From positions 100,476 through 164,475 of the forward strand of contig KI535285.1 in NCBI GenBank assembly GCA_000488855.1: DNA of 64,000 nucleotides, read 5' to 3'. This document shows, in pieces, positions 30,260 through 40,351 of this stretch (its first letter is position 1; every line of letters starts with the position of its first letter). The stretch is from Eubacterium brachy ATCC 33089 (GTDB lineage: Bacteria; Bacillota; Clostridia; Peptostreptococcales; Anaerovoracaceae). Below the pieces are notes generated by a model that was not told the DNA's origin, did not search any database, and saw only the letters and a list, made by a program, of their open reading frames with translations. The position numbers and the translations under genes are program-made.

Positions 30260-31219
30260 TTATTCGTTGTTTTCTTTCGTAAAAATTTTAATTCTCCTGT
30301 TCAGTACGCTGAATTCCAGAGGAAGTTTTTCACCGTGCTCGCCATCTACATCTGTCGAAATTTCAACTTCCGATTCAATTGTCAATCGATCTGTTTCAAA
30401 TGTCAACACATTCTTGTTATCCTCGTGGTTTCCGCTTATTACCGAAAAGAACAGGGGCACAAATTCCCTGATAGGCATCTTCCTGAAGAGCACTACATTC
30501 AATTTGCCATCGTTTATTTCTGAACACGACGACAGCTTCTTAAACCCTCCTGCCGATTCTCCGTTCATAACTACCATGAAGAACATATCTTCCCTATATA
30601 TCTTATCTTGCGTTGTTAATTTTACCGGCAGGGCTTTCAACCTGACTACTTCCGTCGCGCCCTTCAAATAATACGCAAATATCCCAAGAACGTTCTTCAG
30701 TGCCGGATTCGTCTTCTGGCTCACATCTACCAAATTCCCCAAAGCTGCAACATTTATAAAACATTTTTCATTGCAGACACCCACGTCAGAATACGTATAA
30801 CACTCACCTAACGCTATGTTAATCTGTGCTCTTATATTTTTAGGCAAATTTAAGTATCCGGCAAAATCGTTGGCTGTACCTGCCGGAAAAATTGCCAAGG
30901 GCAAATTTATATCATTTTTGACCATCGCATTTACACAGATGTTTATAGTTCCGTCTCCACCGGCAACCATAATCTGTCTGTACTCTTTTTCATCTATGCT
31001 CTTCATCACGTCATTTAAATCGATTTCGTCTGACGCTCTGACGGGAATTACCTGATGACCCGCCTTCTGAAACTTTTGAATTATCAAATCCAAATTATTT
31101 TTAAAATCGCCGTTTCCCGATTTCGGATTATAGTACAGCAAAGCTTTCTTTTTGGCATCATATGTTTTTTCGGTTCCCTTGCCATCCTTTTTTTCTGTTG
31201 TCAACGGTAAATTTTCCAT
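30260..31219 (-). CDS. Diacylglycerol/sphingosine kinase-like lipid kinase (YegS/BmrU/DagK family)
   Basis: About 319 residues. The catalytic domain begins with LLYYNPKSGNG, then the ATP-binding signature VAGGDGTINICVNAM and AIFPAGTANDFA. The C-terminal beta-sandwich includes NGESAGGF and the Asp-containing DGKLNVVLFRK. It probably phosphorylates a membrane lipid such as diacylglycerol, recycling it to phosphatidate. Three in-frame ATGs lie close together (31243, 31225, 31219); AGAGG is best spaced for 31219, so I used that. Its place in an operon with plsX supports a phospholipid role. Confidence 0.9.
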   Translation of the reverse strand: MENLPLTTEKKDGKGTEKTYDAKKKALLYYNPKSGNGDFKNNLDLIIQKFQKAGHQVIPVRASDEIDLNDVMKSIDEKEYRQIMVAGGDGTINICVNAMVKNDINLPLAIFPAGTANDFAGYLNLPKNIRAQINIALGECYTYSDVGVCNEKCFINVAALGNLVDVSQKTNPALKNVLGIFAYYLKGATEVVRLKALPVKLTTQDKIYREDMFFMVVMNGESAGGFKKLSSCSEINDGKLNVVLFRKMPIREFVPLFFSVISGNHEDNKNVLTFETDRLTIESEVEISTDVDGEHGEKLPLEFSVLNRRIKIFTKENNE

Positions 31220-31344
31220 AATCATAACCTCTTTTGTTAGCATCTCACTTCAATATCCCACGATAACATTTTATTTAGCTTTTTCAATCTTGGCGTATCC
31301 AACTCATCCCGTGAATAGAGCATTTCTCGAACAATGCCAATAGA

Positions 31345-32766
31345 CTAATTTTGTGCCGTCAATTTTTTTCTAACTTCACCTATCAAATACAGCGAACCGA
31401 CAAACATCACTTTATCATACTTTGCGTATTTTCCGTCTAAAGACTTTACGATTTCCAGTATATCTGCTGTCTCGATGACATGCCCGCCCTTGTTCTCCAA
31501 AAGATTTTTCAGTTGGTCTTTATTCAATTTCCTTTCGCTATCAGGTTCGGTACTGACAAAATCTACAGTTATATTTCCTCCTGTAGCTGAATTGGTGCAT
31601 TCATCTCTTTCGTAACGCTTTTGCTTTTGTCCCAAATCGATGAGAATTTCAGTCATTTTATCAATGTCCTTGTCTTTTAAAACTCCGCAAATCACCAGTA
31701 TGTTATCAGAATTCCGTTTTTCCGAAAAATCATTCGAGGCTTCTTTGACACAGGATTTTCGGATTACAATTCTCTCTGCAGTGTTTACAAACGCTTTCAT
31801 GCCCGCTTCATTGTGAGCACCGTCCAACACTATCATCTGTCCGTTTCTTCGGAAAATCTCAAATCTGCCTTTAACCTTTGACTTTTTCAACCCCCTTTTA
31901 ATCTGCTCCAGTGTCAAATCCACTGCATTATACGACATCATCGTTTCCACAGCTCTTATCGCTACTGCTGCATTAAGCATCTGATGAAAACCCATCATGG
32001 ATATTTCAAAAATCGATTCTTTCATGGAGAATACGTCTCTTAACACGAACTCGCTTCCCAGTTCATCCTCTTTTATAATCCGTATCGGCACATCACCGTA
32101 TACTGTGCTCGATTTCATACTCTCAGCCTTCTTCACTACTACATCCATAGCTTCCTTCGGCAAATTTCCCACGATTACCGGTCGTCCACTCTTTATTATA
32201 CCGGCTTTTTCAAAGGCGATTTCCGCAATTGTCGTGCCTATTCTATCGGTATGATCAAGGGAGATCGAAGTGATTATGCTGGCGACAGGCTGTTTAATTA
32301 CATTTGTGCTGTCCAATCTGCCTCCCAGCCCCACTTCTATGACTGCGAAGTCAACTTTCTTTCTCTTGTAGTACATGAATGCTACTGCAGTGATAATATC
32401 AAATTCCGTAGGAACCGGCTGTCCTGCCTTTTCCATCTCCTTAGCTTCCTTTGCTGCTGCTTCCAGAAGCTCCGATAACTGATCGTTCTCGATGTACTCA
32501 CCGTCCACTTCTATTCGTTCATTGAACACCTCTATGTACGGCGATGTGTAAATTCCCACGCTATATCCGCCTGCCCTCAACATTTCATATATATATCTGC
32601 TGACCGAGCCTTTTCCGTTAGTTCCCCCAACGTGAATGATTTTTAAATCTTCCTGGGGATTTCCCAACCTTTTCAGCAGACTTTCTATTCTCTCCAAGCC
32701 CAATATGCTACCGAACTTTTCGAAATACTCTATGGATGCTTTTATATCATTTTTATTTTTCCCCAT
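31345..32766 (-). CDS. folC: Folylpolyglutamate synthase / dihydrofolate synthase
   Basis: 473 residues, Mur-ligase-like. It adds glutamates to folates and may also join dihydropteroate to glutamate. The ATP loop is HVGGTNGKGSVSRYI; SISLDHTDRIG and the C-terminal LDGAHNEAGM are conserved. A stretch near residues 395-420 (ERDECTNSATGG) is longer than in many homologues. It begins four bases after valS stops. Placement after valS is common in Firmicutes. Confidence 0.95.
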   Translation of the reverse strand: MGKNKNDIKASIEYFEKFGSILGLERIESLLKRLGNPQEDLKIIHVGGTNGKGSVSRYIYEMLRAGGYSVGIYTSPYIEVFNERIEVDGEYIENDQLSELLEAAAKEAKEMEKAGQPVPTEFDIITAVAFMYYKRKKVDFAVIEVGLGGRLDSTNVIKQPVASIITSISLDHTDRIGTTIAEIAFEKAGIIKSGRPVIVGNLPKEAMDVVVKKAESMKSSTVYGDVPIRIIKEDELGSEFVLRDVFSMKESIFEISMMGFHQMLNAAVAIRAVETMMSYNAVDLTLEQIKRGLKKSKVKGRFEIFRRNGQMIVLDGAHNEAGMKAFVNTAERIVIRKSCVKEASNDFSEKRNSDNILVICGVLKDKDIDKMTEILIDLGQKQKRYERDECTNSATGGNITVDFVSTEPDSERKLNKDQLKNLLENKGGHVIETADILEIVKSLDGKYAKYDKVMFVGSLYLIGEVRKKLTAQN

Positions 32767-32770
32767 ATTT

Positions 32771-35449
32771 TCAAGCTCTTTTCTCTATGGTTTCAATTCT
32801 TTCAATAACTTTCTCAAGCATATCTTTGTAGTTTTGAAGCTTCTCTTTTTCAGCATCTATTTTCGCTTTGGGTGCCTTTGAGATAAAACCCGTGTTTGAC
32901 AGCATCTTTTCACATCTTGAGACTTCCCCTTCAAGTCTTTTTTTCTCTTTTTCCAACCTTTCCATTTCCGCTTTAAAGTCGATCAGATCTGATAGGGGAA
33001 TCCTTATTTCCACTCCCTTTATCACAGCGCTCATGGATTCTTCATCGACTTTGGATGTTTCATCGCTTTCCAAGATTTCTACCAAATCTATGCCTGCCAA
33101 TGCTTTTATCAAATCTATATTATCATCTATTGCCTCTCTGTATCCTGCTTTGGATATAAAACATGCTCTCAGCTTCTTCGACGGTGCGACTTCCGATTCC
33201 GCTCTGATATTTCTCACAGCTCTGACAATTTCTTTAACGATCTCAATCTTTTCAACAGCAGTCTGAAATTGCAACTCTTCTCTATACTTCGGATATTCCG
33301 AGCACATGATGAACTCCTCCGTGTCCATTTGCTCCATTCGAACAAAACCGTATATTTCTTCTGTGATAAAAGGCATATATGGGTGAAGCATTTTCAACAA
33401 TCCGATCAAAACCGTTCTCAAAACGCCTCTGACAACTTTCTTATCCTCTTCATCATCGCCGTATAGCCTTCTCTTCGCCATCTCTATATACCAATCGCAA
33501 TAGTCGCTCCAAATCAAGTCGTAAACCTTTTGCGCACCCAAGGATAAGTCCAGCCTGTCCATGGCTTTCTCGATATATTTTGAACCCGTGTTCACGGTGG
33601 ATACTATCCATCTATCTTCTTCTCTCCACTTTGAATCATCGTCGGACATAGGCAAGAAATTTCCATCTTCATCCTTTATGTTCATTATCACAAATCTGGA
33701 TGCATTCCAAAGTTTATTTGCAAAGTTTCTAGCAGATTTTACTCGGTCTTCGATGTATCTCATGTCGTTTCCCGGCGTTATTTGAGAGATAAGCATAAAT
33801 CTCAACGCATCCGCCCCGTACTCATCGATGACATCCAGTGGATTTACACCATTTCCTAGAGATTTGCTCATCTTCCTTCCCTGTTCATCCCTGACCAGCC
33901 CGTGAACATACACTTGACTGAAAGGAGCTTCTCCTGTCATTTCCAATGAGGAAAACACCATTCTGACAACCCAGAAGAATATTATATCGTAACCTGTCAC
34001 AAGGACATCTGTCGGATAAAAATACTCGTATTCCGGAGTTTTTTCAGGCCAACCTAGAGTTGAAAACGGCCACAATGCCGAAGAGAACCACGTATCCAAC
34101 ACATCTTCTTCCTGTCGTAAATTTCGGCTTCCGCACTTCGGACAGCTTTGAACACTCTCTCTGTCTACGATAATCTGATTGCAATCATCACAGTAATATG
34201 CCGGTATTCTATGTCCCCACCAAAGTTGACGCGATATGCACCAATCTCTGATGTTTTCCAACCAGTGTAGATATATTTTTTCAAATCTCTCCGGAACATG
34301 CTTAACTTCTCCTTTTTTAGCAGCTTCTATGGCAGGTTTAGCCATCTCTTTCATAGCGACAAACCACTGTTCCGACAACATCGGCTCCACTGTCGTATGG
34401 CACCTGTAACAAGACCCTTTCGGGACATCTACTTCTTCGATTTTCTCCAAGAAGCCTTTCTCGTCCAGCTCCTTTATCCATTCTTTACGACACCTATATC
34501 TGTCCATTCCTTCGTACTTACCTGCCGCCGAGGTCATTTTCGCATCAAAGTCCATACATTCCAACATTTCCAAGTCATGTCTCCTACTCACTTCAAAATC
34601 GTTGTGATCTGCTGCAGGTGTTATTTTAACTGCACCTGTACCCTTTTCCGGATCCGGATAGGAGTCTGCAATTATCGGTATAATCCTGTCTATCACAGGA
34701 ATTTTAACGTTTTTTCCTATTAGTTTCTCATATCTTTCATCCTCAGGGTTAACGGCAATTGCGACGTCTGCAAAAATTGTTTCAGGTCTCGAAGTTGCCA
34801 CTGTAACGCTTCCCGTTCCGTCCTCTAACGGATATTTTATGTACCAATAATTTCCATTCACATCTTCGTGTTCTACTTCCGCATCGGACAAAGTGGTCTT
34901 GCACACCGGGCACCAGTTTATCAATCTGTTGCTCCTGTAGATATAACCTTTTTCATACAGTCTCACGAAAAATTCCTTTACGGCTTTGCTGCAACCTTCA
35001 TCCATGGTGAATCTCTCCTTGGACCAATCGCAAGAATCTCCCAATCTGCGGCACTGTTCAGTAATGGTACTTCCAAACTCTCTCTTCCACTCCCAAACTC
35101 TTTTCAAAAACTCTTCTCTACTCAGATCTTCCTTTTCCAACCCCTCTTCTCTTCGTATCTTCTCCTGTACTTTGACCTCTGTAGCTATGGAAGCATGATC
35201 GGTTCCCGGAATCCAAAGAGCTTCAAATCCGTTCATCCTTTTAAATCTGATTATTACGTCTTGCAACGTCTGATCCAGAGCGTGTCCCATGTGAAGTTGC
35301 CCCGTTATATTAGGCGGAGGCATTACGATGGTAAAAGGCTTTTTCTCTTCGTTGACATCTCCTTTGAAACATCCGCAGCTCTCCCAGTTCTTATATATTT
35401 TCCCCTCAAATTCACGGGGATTGTAGTTTTTTCCCAAATTATTTTTCAT
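32771..35449 (-). CDS. valS: Valyl-tRNA synthetase
   Basis: 892 residues, class I aminoacyl-tRNA synthetase. HIGH-type motif HMGH lies in PPPNITGQLHMGHAL near residue 45, and KMSKS in GRKMSKSLGN near residue 525. An editing domain lies between them, and a C-terminal coiled coil (VSRCEKMLSNTGF) is typical of ValRS. The frame opens at a GTG two codons earlier, but AGAGG TGAGT ATG favours the ATG at 35449. It is the first gene behind a T-box leader that senses uncharged tRNA-Val, and the downstream folC, lipid kinase, GNAT and plsX genes are likely on the same transcript. Confidence 0.98.
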   Translation of the reverse strand: MKNNLGKNYNPREFEGKIYKNWESCGCFKGDVNEEKKPFTIVMPPPNITGQLHMGHALDQTLQDVIIRFKRMNGFEALWIPGTDHASIATEVKVQEKIRREEGLEKEDLSREEFLKRVWEWKREFGSTITEQCRRLGDSCDWSKERFTMDEGCSKAVKEFFVRLYEKGYIYRSNRLINWCPVCKTTLSDAEVEHEDVNGNYWYIKYPLEDGTGSVTVATSRPETIFADVAIAVNPEDERYEKLIGKNVKIPVIDRIIPIIADSYPDPEKGTGAVKITPAADHNDFEVSRRHDLEMLECMDFDAKMTSAAGKYEGMDRYRCRKEWIKELDEKGFLEKIEEVDVPKGSCYRCHTTVEPMLSEQWFVAMKEMAKPAIEAAKKGEVKHVPERFEKIYLHWLENIRDWCISRQLWWGHRIPAYYCDDCNQIIVDRESVQSCPKCGSRNLRQEEDVLDTWFSSALWPFSTLGWPEKTPEYEYFYPTDVLVTGYDIIFFWVVRMVFSSLEMTGEAPFSQVYVHGLVRDEQGRKMSKSLGNGVNPLDVIDEYGADALRFMLISQITPGNDMRYIEDRVKSARNFANKLWNASRFVIMNIKDEDGNFLPMSDDDSKWREEDRWIVSTVNTGSKYIEKAMDRLDLSLGAQKVYDLIWSDYCDWYIEMAKRRLYGDDEEDKKVVRGVLRTVLIGLLKMLHPYMPFITEEIYGFVRMEQMDTEEFIMCSEYPKYREELQFQTAVEKIEIVKEIVRAVRNIRAESEVAPSKKLRACFISKAGYREAIDDNIDLIKALAGIDLVEILESDETSKVDEESMSAVIKGVEIRIPLSDLIDFKAEMERLEKEKKRLEGEVSRCEKMLSNTGFISKAPKAKIDAEKEKLQNYKDMLEKVIERIETIEKRA

Positions 35450-35503
35450 ACTCACCTCTATCAGCTCCTATTTTCAATAATCATAACAGCAGAATCCCAT
35501 AAT

Positions 35504-35841
35504 AAAAAAACCGCCCTAACTAAAGGACGGATTCATTCCGCGGTACCACCTTTATTCCGAATTTATCCAATATAACAGCACTTCTCAGCCCGTTGTCAAG
35601 CAACTGCACGAAATGAGCGTTCAAGCCGAACACCCACCGGATGCAGCTGTATAAGCCACCCTTTCCCATGATGTGAAATGCGTATGCTGCCAATAAATTC
35701 AGCACTTTCAAAAAATGCATAGGCTCCAAAGCAACCTTCGAAAGACGTTTTTCTCGAAAATCTCTCAGCCACGAATTTCCGTCTCTGTAAGGACTATCTT
35801 TCTACTCCTCTTTTTCATCGCCTTATTAAGTTTTAAATCTA
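35504..35841 (-). ncRNA. T-box leader riboswitch of valS
   Basis: The T-box core AAGGTGGTACCGCGG is on the minus strand at about 35538-35552. It is followed by a terminator stem (CCGTCCT with AGGGCGG, 35511-35530) and a run of seven Ts. Upstream, AGTAGAAAGA and the AGAGA...GGCTGAGAGA segments fit stem I with its apical loops. A GTC triplet at 35744-35746 is a candidate valine specifier, which I cannot confirm without folding. Uncharged tRNA-Val would stabilise the antiterminator and allow read-through into valS. Confidence 0.93.
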
Positions 35842-35847
35842 AAGATT

Positions 35848-35876
35848 ATTATATATCCACATATGATTCAGGTCAA
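35848..35876 (-). promoter_or_regulatory. Sigma-A promoter of the T-box-valS operon
   Basis: TTGACC (35871-35876), 17 bases, then a perfect TATAAT (35848-35853) on the minus strand, about seven bases before the T-box leader begins. The stretch from 35877 to 36023 shows no further gene. Confidence 0.85.
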
Positions 35877-36023
35877 GTTTTTTGCCAAAGTATTAAGCCT
35901 TTTATTGTCAACGCTATAGAAATTCTATTCGTATTGCCACAATCGATATGGGCTCTTCATCAAGACAGAACCTCTCTCGTCGATATCGGACACTCTCCCT
36001 TCACATATGCTTTATAGCCATTT

Positions 36024-36881
36024 TCATTTTCTGTTGCAGTCCATCTCTGCGGCTCTAACTACGTGATCCATCAAAATACTCGTAGTAACCGCACCTACTC
36101 CTCCGGGAACAGGTGTTATGCCGTAAACTTCGCCAAACACATTTTCAAAATCCACGTCGCCGACCATTTTACCACTCTCATGGACATTTATGCCGACATC
36201 TATAATTTTTTGGTTTCCACATGTGCATTCTGCTGTAACCGTATTCGCTCTGCCCACCGCACTTATTACAATTTCATTTTCTGCAATGATTTTCGACAAT
36301 TTTTCACTTTTACTGTGGCATATGGTTACAGTTGCATTCTCATTTAGCAACATCATCGCAACAGGCTTTCCGATTACCATACTCCTTCCGATGATAACTG
36401 CCTTTTTCCCTTTTATCTCAACATCGAAATGCTTTAAAATCTCTATACACGCCTTTGCCGTACAAGGAGCGAAACCGGAAGTGTCTCCTCTGTATATCTT
36501 CGCCATGGACACATCTCCTATACCGTCTACGTCCTTGTCCGCTTTCAATCTGTTTCTCACCTTGTCATCGTCGATATGCTTTGGTAAAGGTCTGAAAATC
36601 AACACTCCGTGCACTGTATCATCGCTATTCAATACATCTATTTTCTCCAGTACTTCATCTGTAGTCGAAGTTTCATCCAATTCCAAAATTCTCGTTTTTA
36701 CACCGATTTTTTCAGCTCTATTTACCGCTCCTCTCTCGTATGCCAAATCCGATGGGTTTACACCAACTCTCAAAATTGCCAACGTGGGCGACTTTCCTTT
36801 TTTCTTCAACTCATCTACTCTTTTTACCAATTTCTCAGAAATGTTATCGGCAACTTCCCTACCTTTAAAAATTTTTCCCAT
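36024..36881 (-). CDS. folD: FolD-like methylenetetrahydrofolate dehydrogenase, cyclohydrolase residues replaced
   Basis: 285 residues aligning with FolD throughout: VGVNPSDLAYERG near residue 39, RPLPKHID near 97, DKDVDG near 115, the Rossmann loop GRSMVIGKPVA and the C-terminal TPVPGGVGAVTTS. In characterised FolD, a Lys four residues after a conserved Tyr (K54 in E. coli, K56 in human) and a Gln (Q98/Q100) are needed for the cyclohydrolase step. Here these positions are Ala52 and Phe96; the Tyr (48) and the Asp (119) are kept. Dehydrogenase activity is plausible; cyclohydrolase activity is doubtful. It follows fhs by 23 bases in the one-carbon folate pathway. Confidence 0.9.
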   Translation of the reverse strand: MGKIFKGREVADNISEKLVKRVDELKKKGKSPTLAILRVGVNPSDLAYERGAVNRAEKIGVKTRILELDETSTTDEVLEKIDVLNSDDTVHGVLIFRPLPKHIDDDKVRNRLKADKDVDGIGDVSMAKIYRGDTSGFAPCTAKACIEILKHFDVEIKGKKAVIIGRSMVIGKPVAMMLLNENATVTICHSKSEKLSKIIAENEIVISAVGRANTVTAECTCGNQKIIDVGINVHESGKMVGDVDFENVFGEVYGITPVPGGVGAVTTSILMDHVVRAAEMDCNRK

Positions 36882-36904
36882 GGGTTCCTCTTTCCATATT
36901 TTTT

Positions 36905-38581
36905 CTAGAACAATCCTATAATTTTACCTTTTTTATCGACGTCGATGCTTTCTGCAGCGGGCTTTTTCGGCAATCCAGGCATGGTCATAATATCTCCCGT
37001 GTACACAACCACAAATCCCGCTCCGGCAGATAACTTGACCTTTTTAACGGTTATTTCAAAATCTCTTGGAGCGCCTTTTAACTCGGGATTATCTGAGAAG
37101 CTGTATTGAGTTTTCGCTATACATATCGGCAAATTCCCATATCCCATCTTTTCCAGTTGTTCAATTTCCCTCGCTGCAACATCGGTGAATGAAACGCCAT
37201 CCGCTCTATAAACCCTCTTTGCAACGGCTTCAACCTTGCTCTTTATACGGTCATCTTCTTCATAGGCAAACGAAAAGTCGCCGGCTTCCTTGCAAAGTCT
37301 CACCACTTCCTTGGCGAGTTTTTTCCCGCCTTTGCCACCTTCTGCCCAAACGTTGGACAGCTCCACATTGACACCTATCTTGTCACATTCTCTTCGCACT
37401 GTTTCAAGCTCGGCTTTCGTATCTGTCGGGAAGGCATTTATCGCCACGACGCAAGGCAACTTGTACACATTCTGAATGTTCTCAATATGCTGAATCAAGT
37501 TGGGCATACCCTTTTTCAATGCATCAATATTCTCGCCGTTCAGTTGTTCCTTGGCAACTCCACCGTGATTTTTTAACGCTCTGACTGTAGCTACTACGAC
37601 TACCGCATCTGGTTTCAATTCCGCCTGCCTGCATTTTATATCGAAGAACTTTTCCGCACCCAAATCAGCTGCAAATCCTGCCTCAGTAATCACGTAATCG
37701 GCGAGTTTCAAAGCTGTTTTAGTCGCTATCACAGAGTTGCATCCGTGGGCTATATTGGCAAAAGGTCCTCCGTGAACAAATGCCGGAGTCTTTTCCAAAG
37801 TCTGAACCAAATTTGGCTTGACTGCATCCTTTAAAAGGGCTGCAACTGCCCCCTGAGCATTGATTTCTTCGGCCTTTATCGGTCTGTTGTCGTAAGTATA
37901 TCCTATGATGATGTCAGAAATTCTGTCTTTTAAATCCTTTATATCCTTTGCTAGGCACAGTATTGCCATTATTTCACTTGCAACTGTGATTTCAAAGCCG
38001 TCCTCTCTAGGTACTCCATGAGCCTTTCCACCTAAACCGTCAACCACGTTTCTAAGCTGCCTGTCGTTCATGTCGACACATCTCTTCCACGGAATTCTTC
38101 TCGGGTCGATTCCCAACAGGTTTCCCTGATGAATGTGGTTATCTATCATAGCTGCCAACAGGTTGTTTGCCGCACCTATGGCATGCATATCTCCTGTGAA
38201 ATGCAAATTTATATCTTCCATAGGAACTATCTGAGCATATCCTCCACCTGCAGCTCCACCTTTCATTCCGAAAACAGGTCCCAAGGAAGGCTCTCTGAGA
38301 GCTACCATGACTTTTTCACCGATTAAGTTCATTCCGTCAGCCAATCCCACAGTGGTGGTCGTTTTTCCTTCGCCTGCCGGAGTGGGTGTTATAGCCGTCA
38401 CCAATATCAGCTTTCCATCTTTGTTATCCTTGATTTTTTCCCATATGTCGGCGCTGATTTTAGCCTTGTAATTTCCGTAAAGCTCTAGGTGGTCCTCTCC
38501 TATTCCGATTTTCTTCGCAATTTCCGTTATTTTTGCCAACTCATTTTCCTGTGCGATTTCAATATCGCTTTTAAATGCCAT
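36905..38581 (-). CDS. fhs: Formate-tetrahydrofolate ligase
   Basis: 558 residues, full length. Uses ATP to join formate to tetrahydrofolate, giving 10-formyl-THF. The P-loop-like motif [17 protein letters not shown] is near residue 67, and conserved [20 protein letters not shown] and [16 protein letters not shown] are present. Gene order fhs-folD links the two successive one-carbon steps. The ATG follows GAGGTG. Common in Clostridia, where it serves purine synthesis, acid fermentation of amino acids or acetogenesis; which one applies here is not visible. Confidence 0.98.
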   Translation of the reverse strand: MAFKSDIEIAQENELAKITEIAKKIGIGEDHLELYGNYKAKISADIWEKIKDNKDGKLILVTAITPTPAGEGKTTTTVGLADGMNLIGEKVMVALREPSLGPVFGMKGGAAGGGYAQIVPMEDINLHFTGDMHAIGAANNLLAAMIDNHIHQGNLLGIDPRRIPWKRCVDMNDRQLRNVVDGLGGKAHGVPREDGFEITVASEIMAILCLAKDIKDLKDRISDIIIGYTYDNRPIKAEEINAQGAVAALLKDAVKPNLVQTLEKTPAFVHGGPFANIAHGCNSVIATKTALKLADYVITEAGFAADLGAEKFFDIKCRQAELKPDAVVVVATVRALKNHGGVAKEQLNGENIDALKKGMPNLIQHIENIQNVYKLPCVVAINAFPTDTKAELETVRRECDKIGVNVELSNVWAEGGKGGKKLAKEVVRLCKEAGDFSFAYEEDDRIKSKVEAVAKRVYRADGVSFTDVAAREIEQLEKMGYGNLPICIAKTQYSFSDNPELKGAPRDFEITVKKVKLSAGAGFVVVYTGDIMTMPGLPKKPAAESIDVDKKGKIIGLF

Positions 38582-38643
38582 AACCTTTACACCTCTTTAA
38601 CATTCTCTGCAATACCTAAATTTCCGATAATTTCAAAGGCATA

Positions 38644-39330
38644 TCATCCACTCGACCTGTCAATATTCTCAAAATACTTCTTCAGAAATGTAATTCTATG
38701 AATCTCACATACCCCGTGTTCTTCTATGCAATTATAATGCTCTTTTGTGCCGTATCCCTTGTTCTTCTCCAACTTGTAATACGGATATTTTTCACTCAAC
38801 TCTATCATGAGCTTATCTCTTGTTACCTTTGCTAAAATCGATGCTGCCGCAATCGAGACAGACTTGCCGTCACCTTTCACTATACCGGTCTGTCCTATAG
38901 GTACATCCTCCAAAGTCAGCGCATCAATTAAAATCCAATCTATGTCTTTACCGTATTTCCGATTGACTTTATCATTGAGATTTGCCAATGCCCCATTCAT
39001 AGCCATCTTAGTCGCTTCCAAGATATTCACCTTATCAATCACCGTATTGCCGACCATCCCTATGGAATAACATACAGCTTTTTCCTTGATCGCTTTCGCC
39101 AACTCCAGCCTTCGTTTCTCCGATAATTTCTTCGAATCATCAATGCCTAAAATACCGTGATTTTTCGGAAGAATTACAGCTGCCGACACGACCGGTCCCG
39201 CTAAGCATCCTCTGCCGACTTCGTCTACCCCGGCAATCAACTCAAGGCCTCTGTTGTACAATTCTTCTTCAAATATGGACATCTCTGAAAGTTTTTCTCT
39301 CAGCAACTCTTCTCTCCTGCTATCTGTCAT
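38644..39330 (-). CDS. rnhB: Ribonuclease HII
   Basis: 228 residues. Removes RNA from RNA-DNA hybrids and misincorporated ribonucleotides. The catalytic motif GVDEVGRGCLAGPVV is near residue 35, with further acidic residues in LGIDDSKKLSE and LIDALTLEDV. The ATG follows GGAGG and lies 11 bases inside the end of rbgA. The rbgA-rnhB pair is a common arrangement in Firmicutes. Confidence 0.96.
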   Translation of the reverse strand: MTDSRREELLREKLSEMSIFEEELYNRGLELIAGVDEVGRGCLAGPVVSAAVILPKNHGILGIDDSKKLSEKRRLELAKAIKEKAVCYSIGMVGNTVIDKVNILEATKMAMNGALANLNDKVNRKYGKDIDWILIDALTLEDVPIGQTGIVKGDGKSVSIAAASILAKVTRDKLMIELSEKYPYYKLEKNKGYGTKEHYNCIEEHGVCEIHRITFLKKYFENIDRSSG

Positions 39331-40168
39331 CTGCTACCTCCAGGGAGATCCTGCCGATCTTTCCACCTCTGAATTCGTCTAATACGGTCCTTGCGGTTCT
39401 CTCGTAGTCTATTCTATTACCCGACATAACAAATCCTCTTTTCACAGCTATATTCTCCATGTTTATCAGCGGCATATGCTCTATTTTCTCCAGCTTGTAT
39501 CTTTCTCTCAGATTTTCGGGATAATTCTCTGAAAGCCATTCTATCAGAGATAATCCCAGCTCATCTATAGGCAGTATCTCGTCCTTAATCGAGCCGCAAT
39601 ACGCCAAGTTAACTCCAACCATAGGGTCTTCGAATTTCGGCCATAAAATTCCCGGCGTGTCCAAAAGCTGCATTCCATTCTTCAGAGTCAACCACTGCTT
39701 TCCCTTGGTAACTCCCGGTCTGTCTCCTGTCTGAGCGCTCTTTCTGCCCGTAAGTCTATTTATCAGCGTTGATTTTCCCACATTGGGAACGCCTACTATC
39801 ATTATTCGCAAGTTCTTTTTTCTGACTCTGTCTTCGTTTTTCACCTTTTCCAGTTTTCCCAGTCGTCCTAGCAGGTCCTTAACACCCGCCCCTGACAGAC
39901 AGTCCACGGTCGCAGCCATAATTCCTTGCTGACGGTAAAACTCCAGCCATTTTTTATTCTCCGCCACATCGGACAAATCGCTTTTATTCAAAACTATTAT
40001 TCTATCCTTACCTTTTACCAGCTGGTCTATGATAGGGTTTCTGCTGGAAATCGGAATTCTGCCATCTACAACTTCTATTACAACATCTACCAACTTCAGA
40101 TTTTCCAGTATCAGCTCCCGGGTTTTCTTCATATGCCCCGGATACCAATTTATATTTTTCATAGTCAT
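39320..40168 (-). CDS. rbgA: Ribosome biogenesis GTPase RbgA (YlqF)
   Basis: About 282 residues, circularly permuted GTPase needed for 50S assembly. The order of motifs is G4 (LNKSDL, near 65) before G1 (GVPNVGKSTLINRL, near 128) and G3 (LLDTPGI), as expected for the permuted family. The N-terminus NWYPGHMKKTRE is typical. The frame reaches 40210, but family alignment puts the start at 40168 or 40162. No strong ribosome binding site is seen at either (AGAGTGAAG is the best). Its transcript probably has a leader of about 175 bases. Confidence 0.95.
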   Translation of the reverse strand: MTMKNINWYPGHMKKTRELILENLKLVDVVIEVVDGRIPISSRNPIIDQLVKGKDRIIVLNKSDLSDVAENKKWLEFYRQQGIMAATVDCLSGAGVKDLLGRLGKLEKVKNEDRVRKKNLRIMIVGVPNVGKSTLINRLTGRKSAQTGDRPGVTKGKQWLTLKNGMQLLDTPGILWPKFEDPMVGVNLAYCGSIKDEILPIDELGLSLIEWLSENYPENLRERYKLEKIEHMPLINMENIAVKRGFVMSGNRIDYERTARTVLDEFRGGKIGRISLEVADDR

Positions 40169-40351
40169 ATCTTCACTCTCAAATCGCAATATTATCACGC
40201 AATCACCCATATGTGAAGCGAGTTATTTTATTCCGTCATCTAATTTTCACCTAATATTCTCACTGAAATCCGTCGATTTTTCATCGGATTCATCTCTGTC
40301 AAATTTTTCGTTGTAGACTGTTCCGATGGAACGGTTTTCACTAAGAATAAC
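40169..40351 (-). other. Long leader of rbgA with small hairpins
   Basis: No gene is seen. Two small stems are present: AATCCG with CGGATT at 40267-40290 (extending imperfectly inward), and GTTCC with GGAAC at 40320-40332. The region from 40381 to 40476, upstream of the promoter, shows nothing further. Confidence 0.4.
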
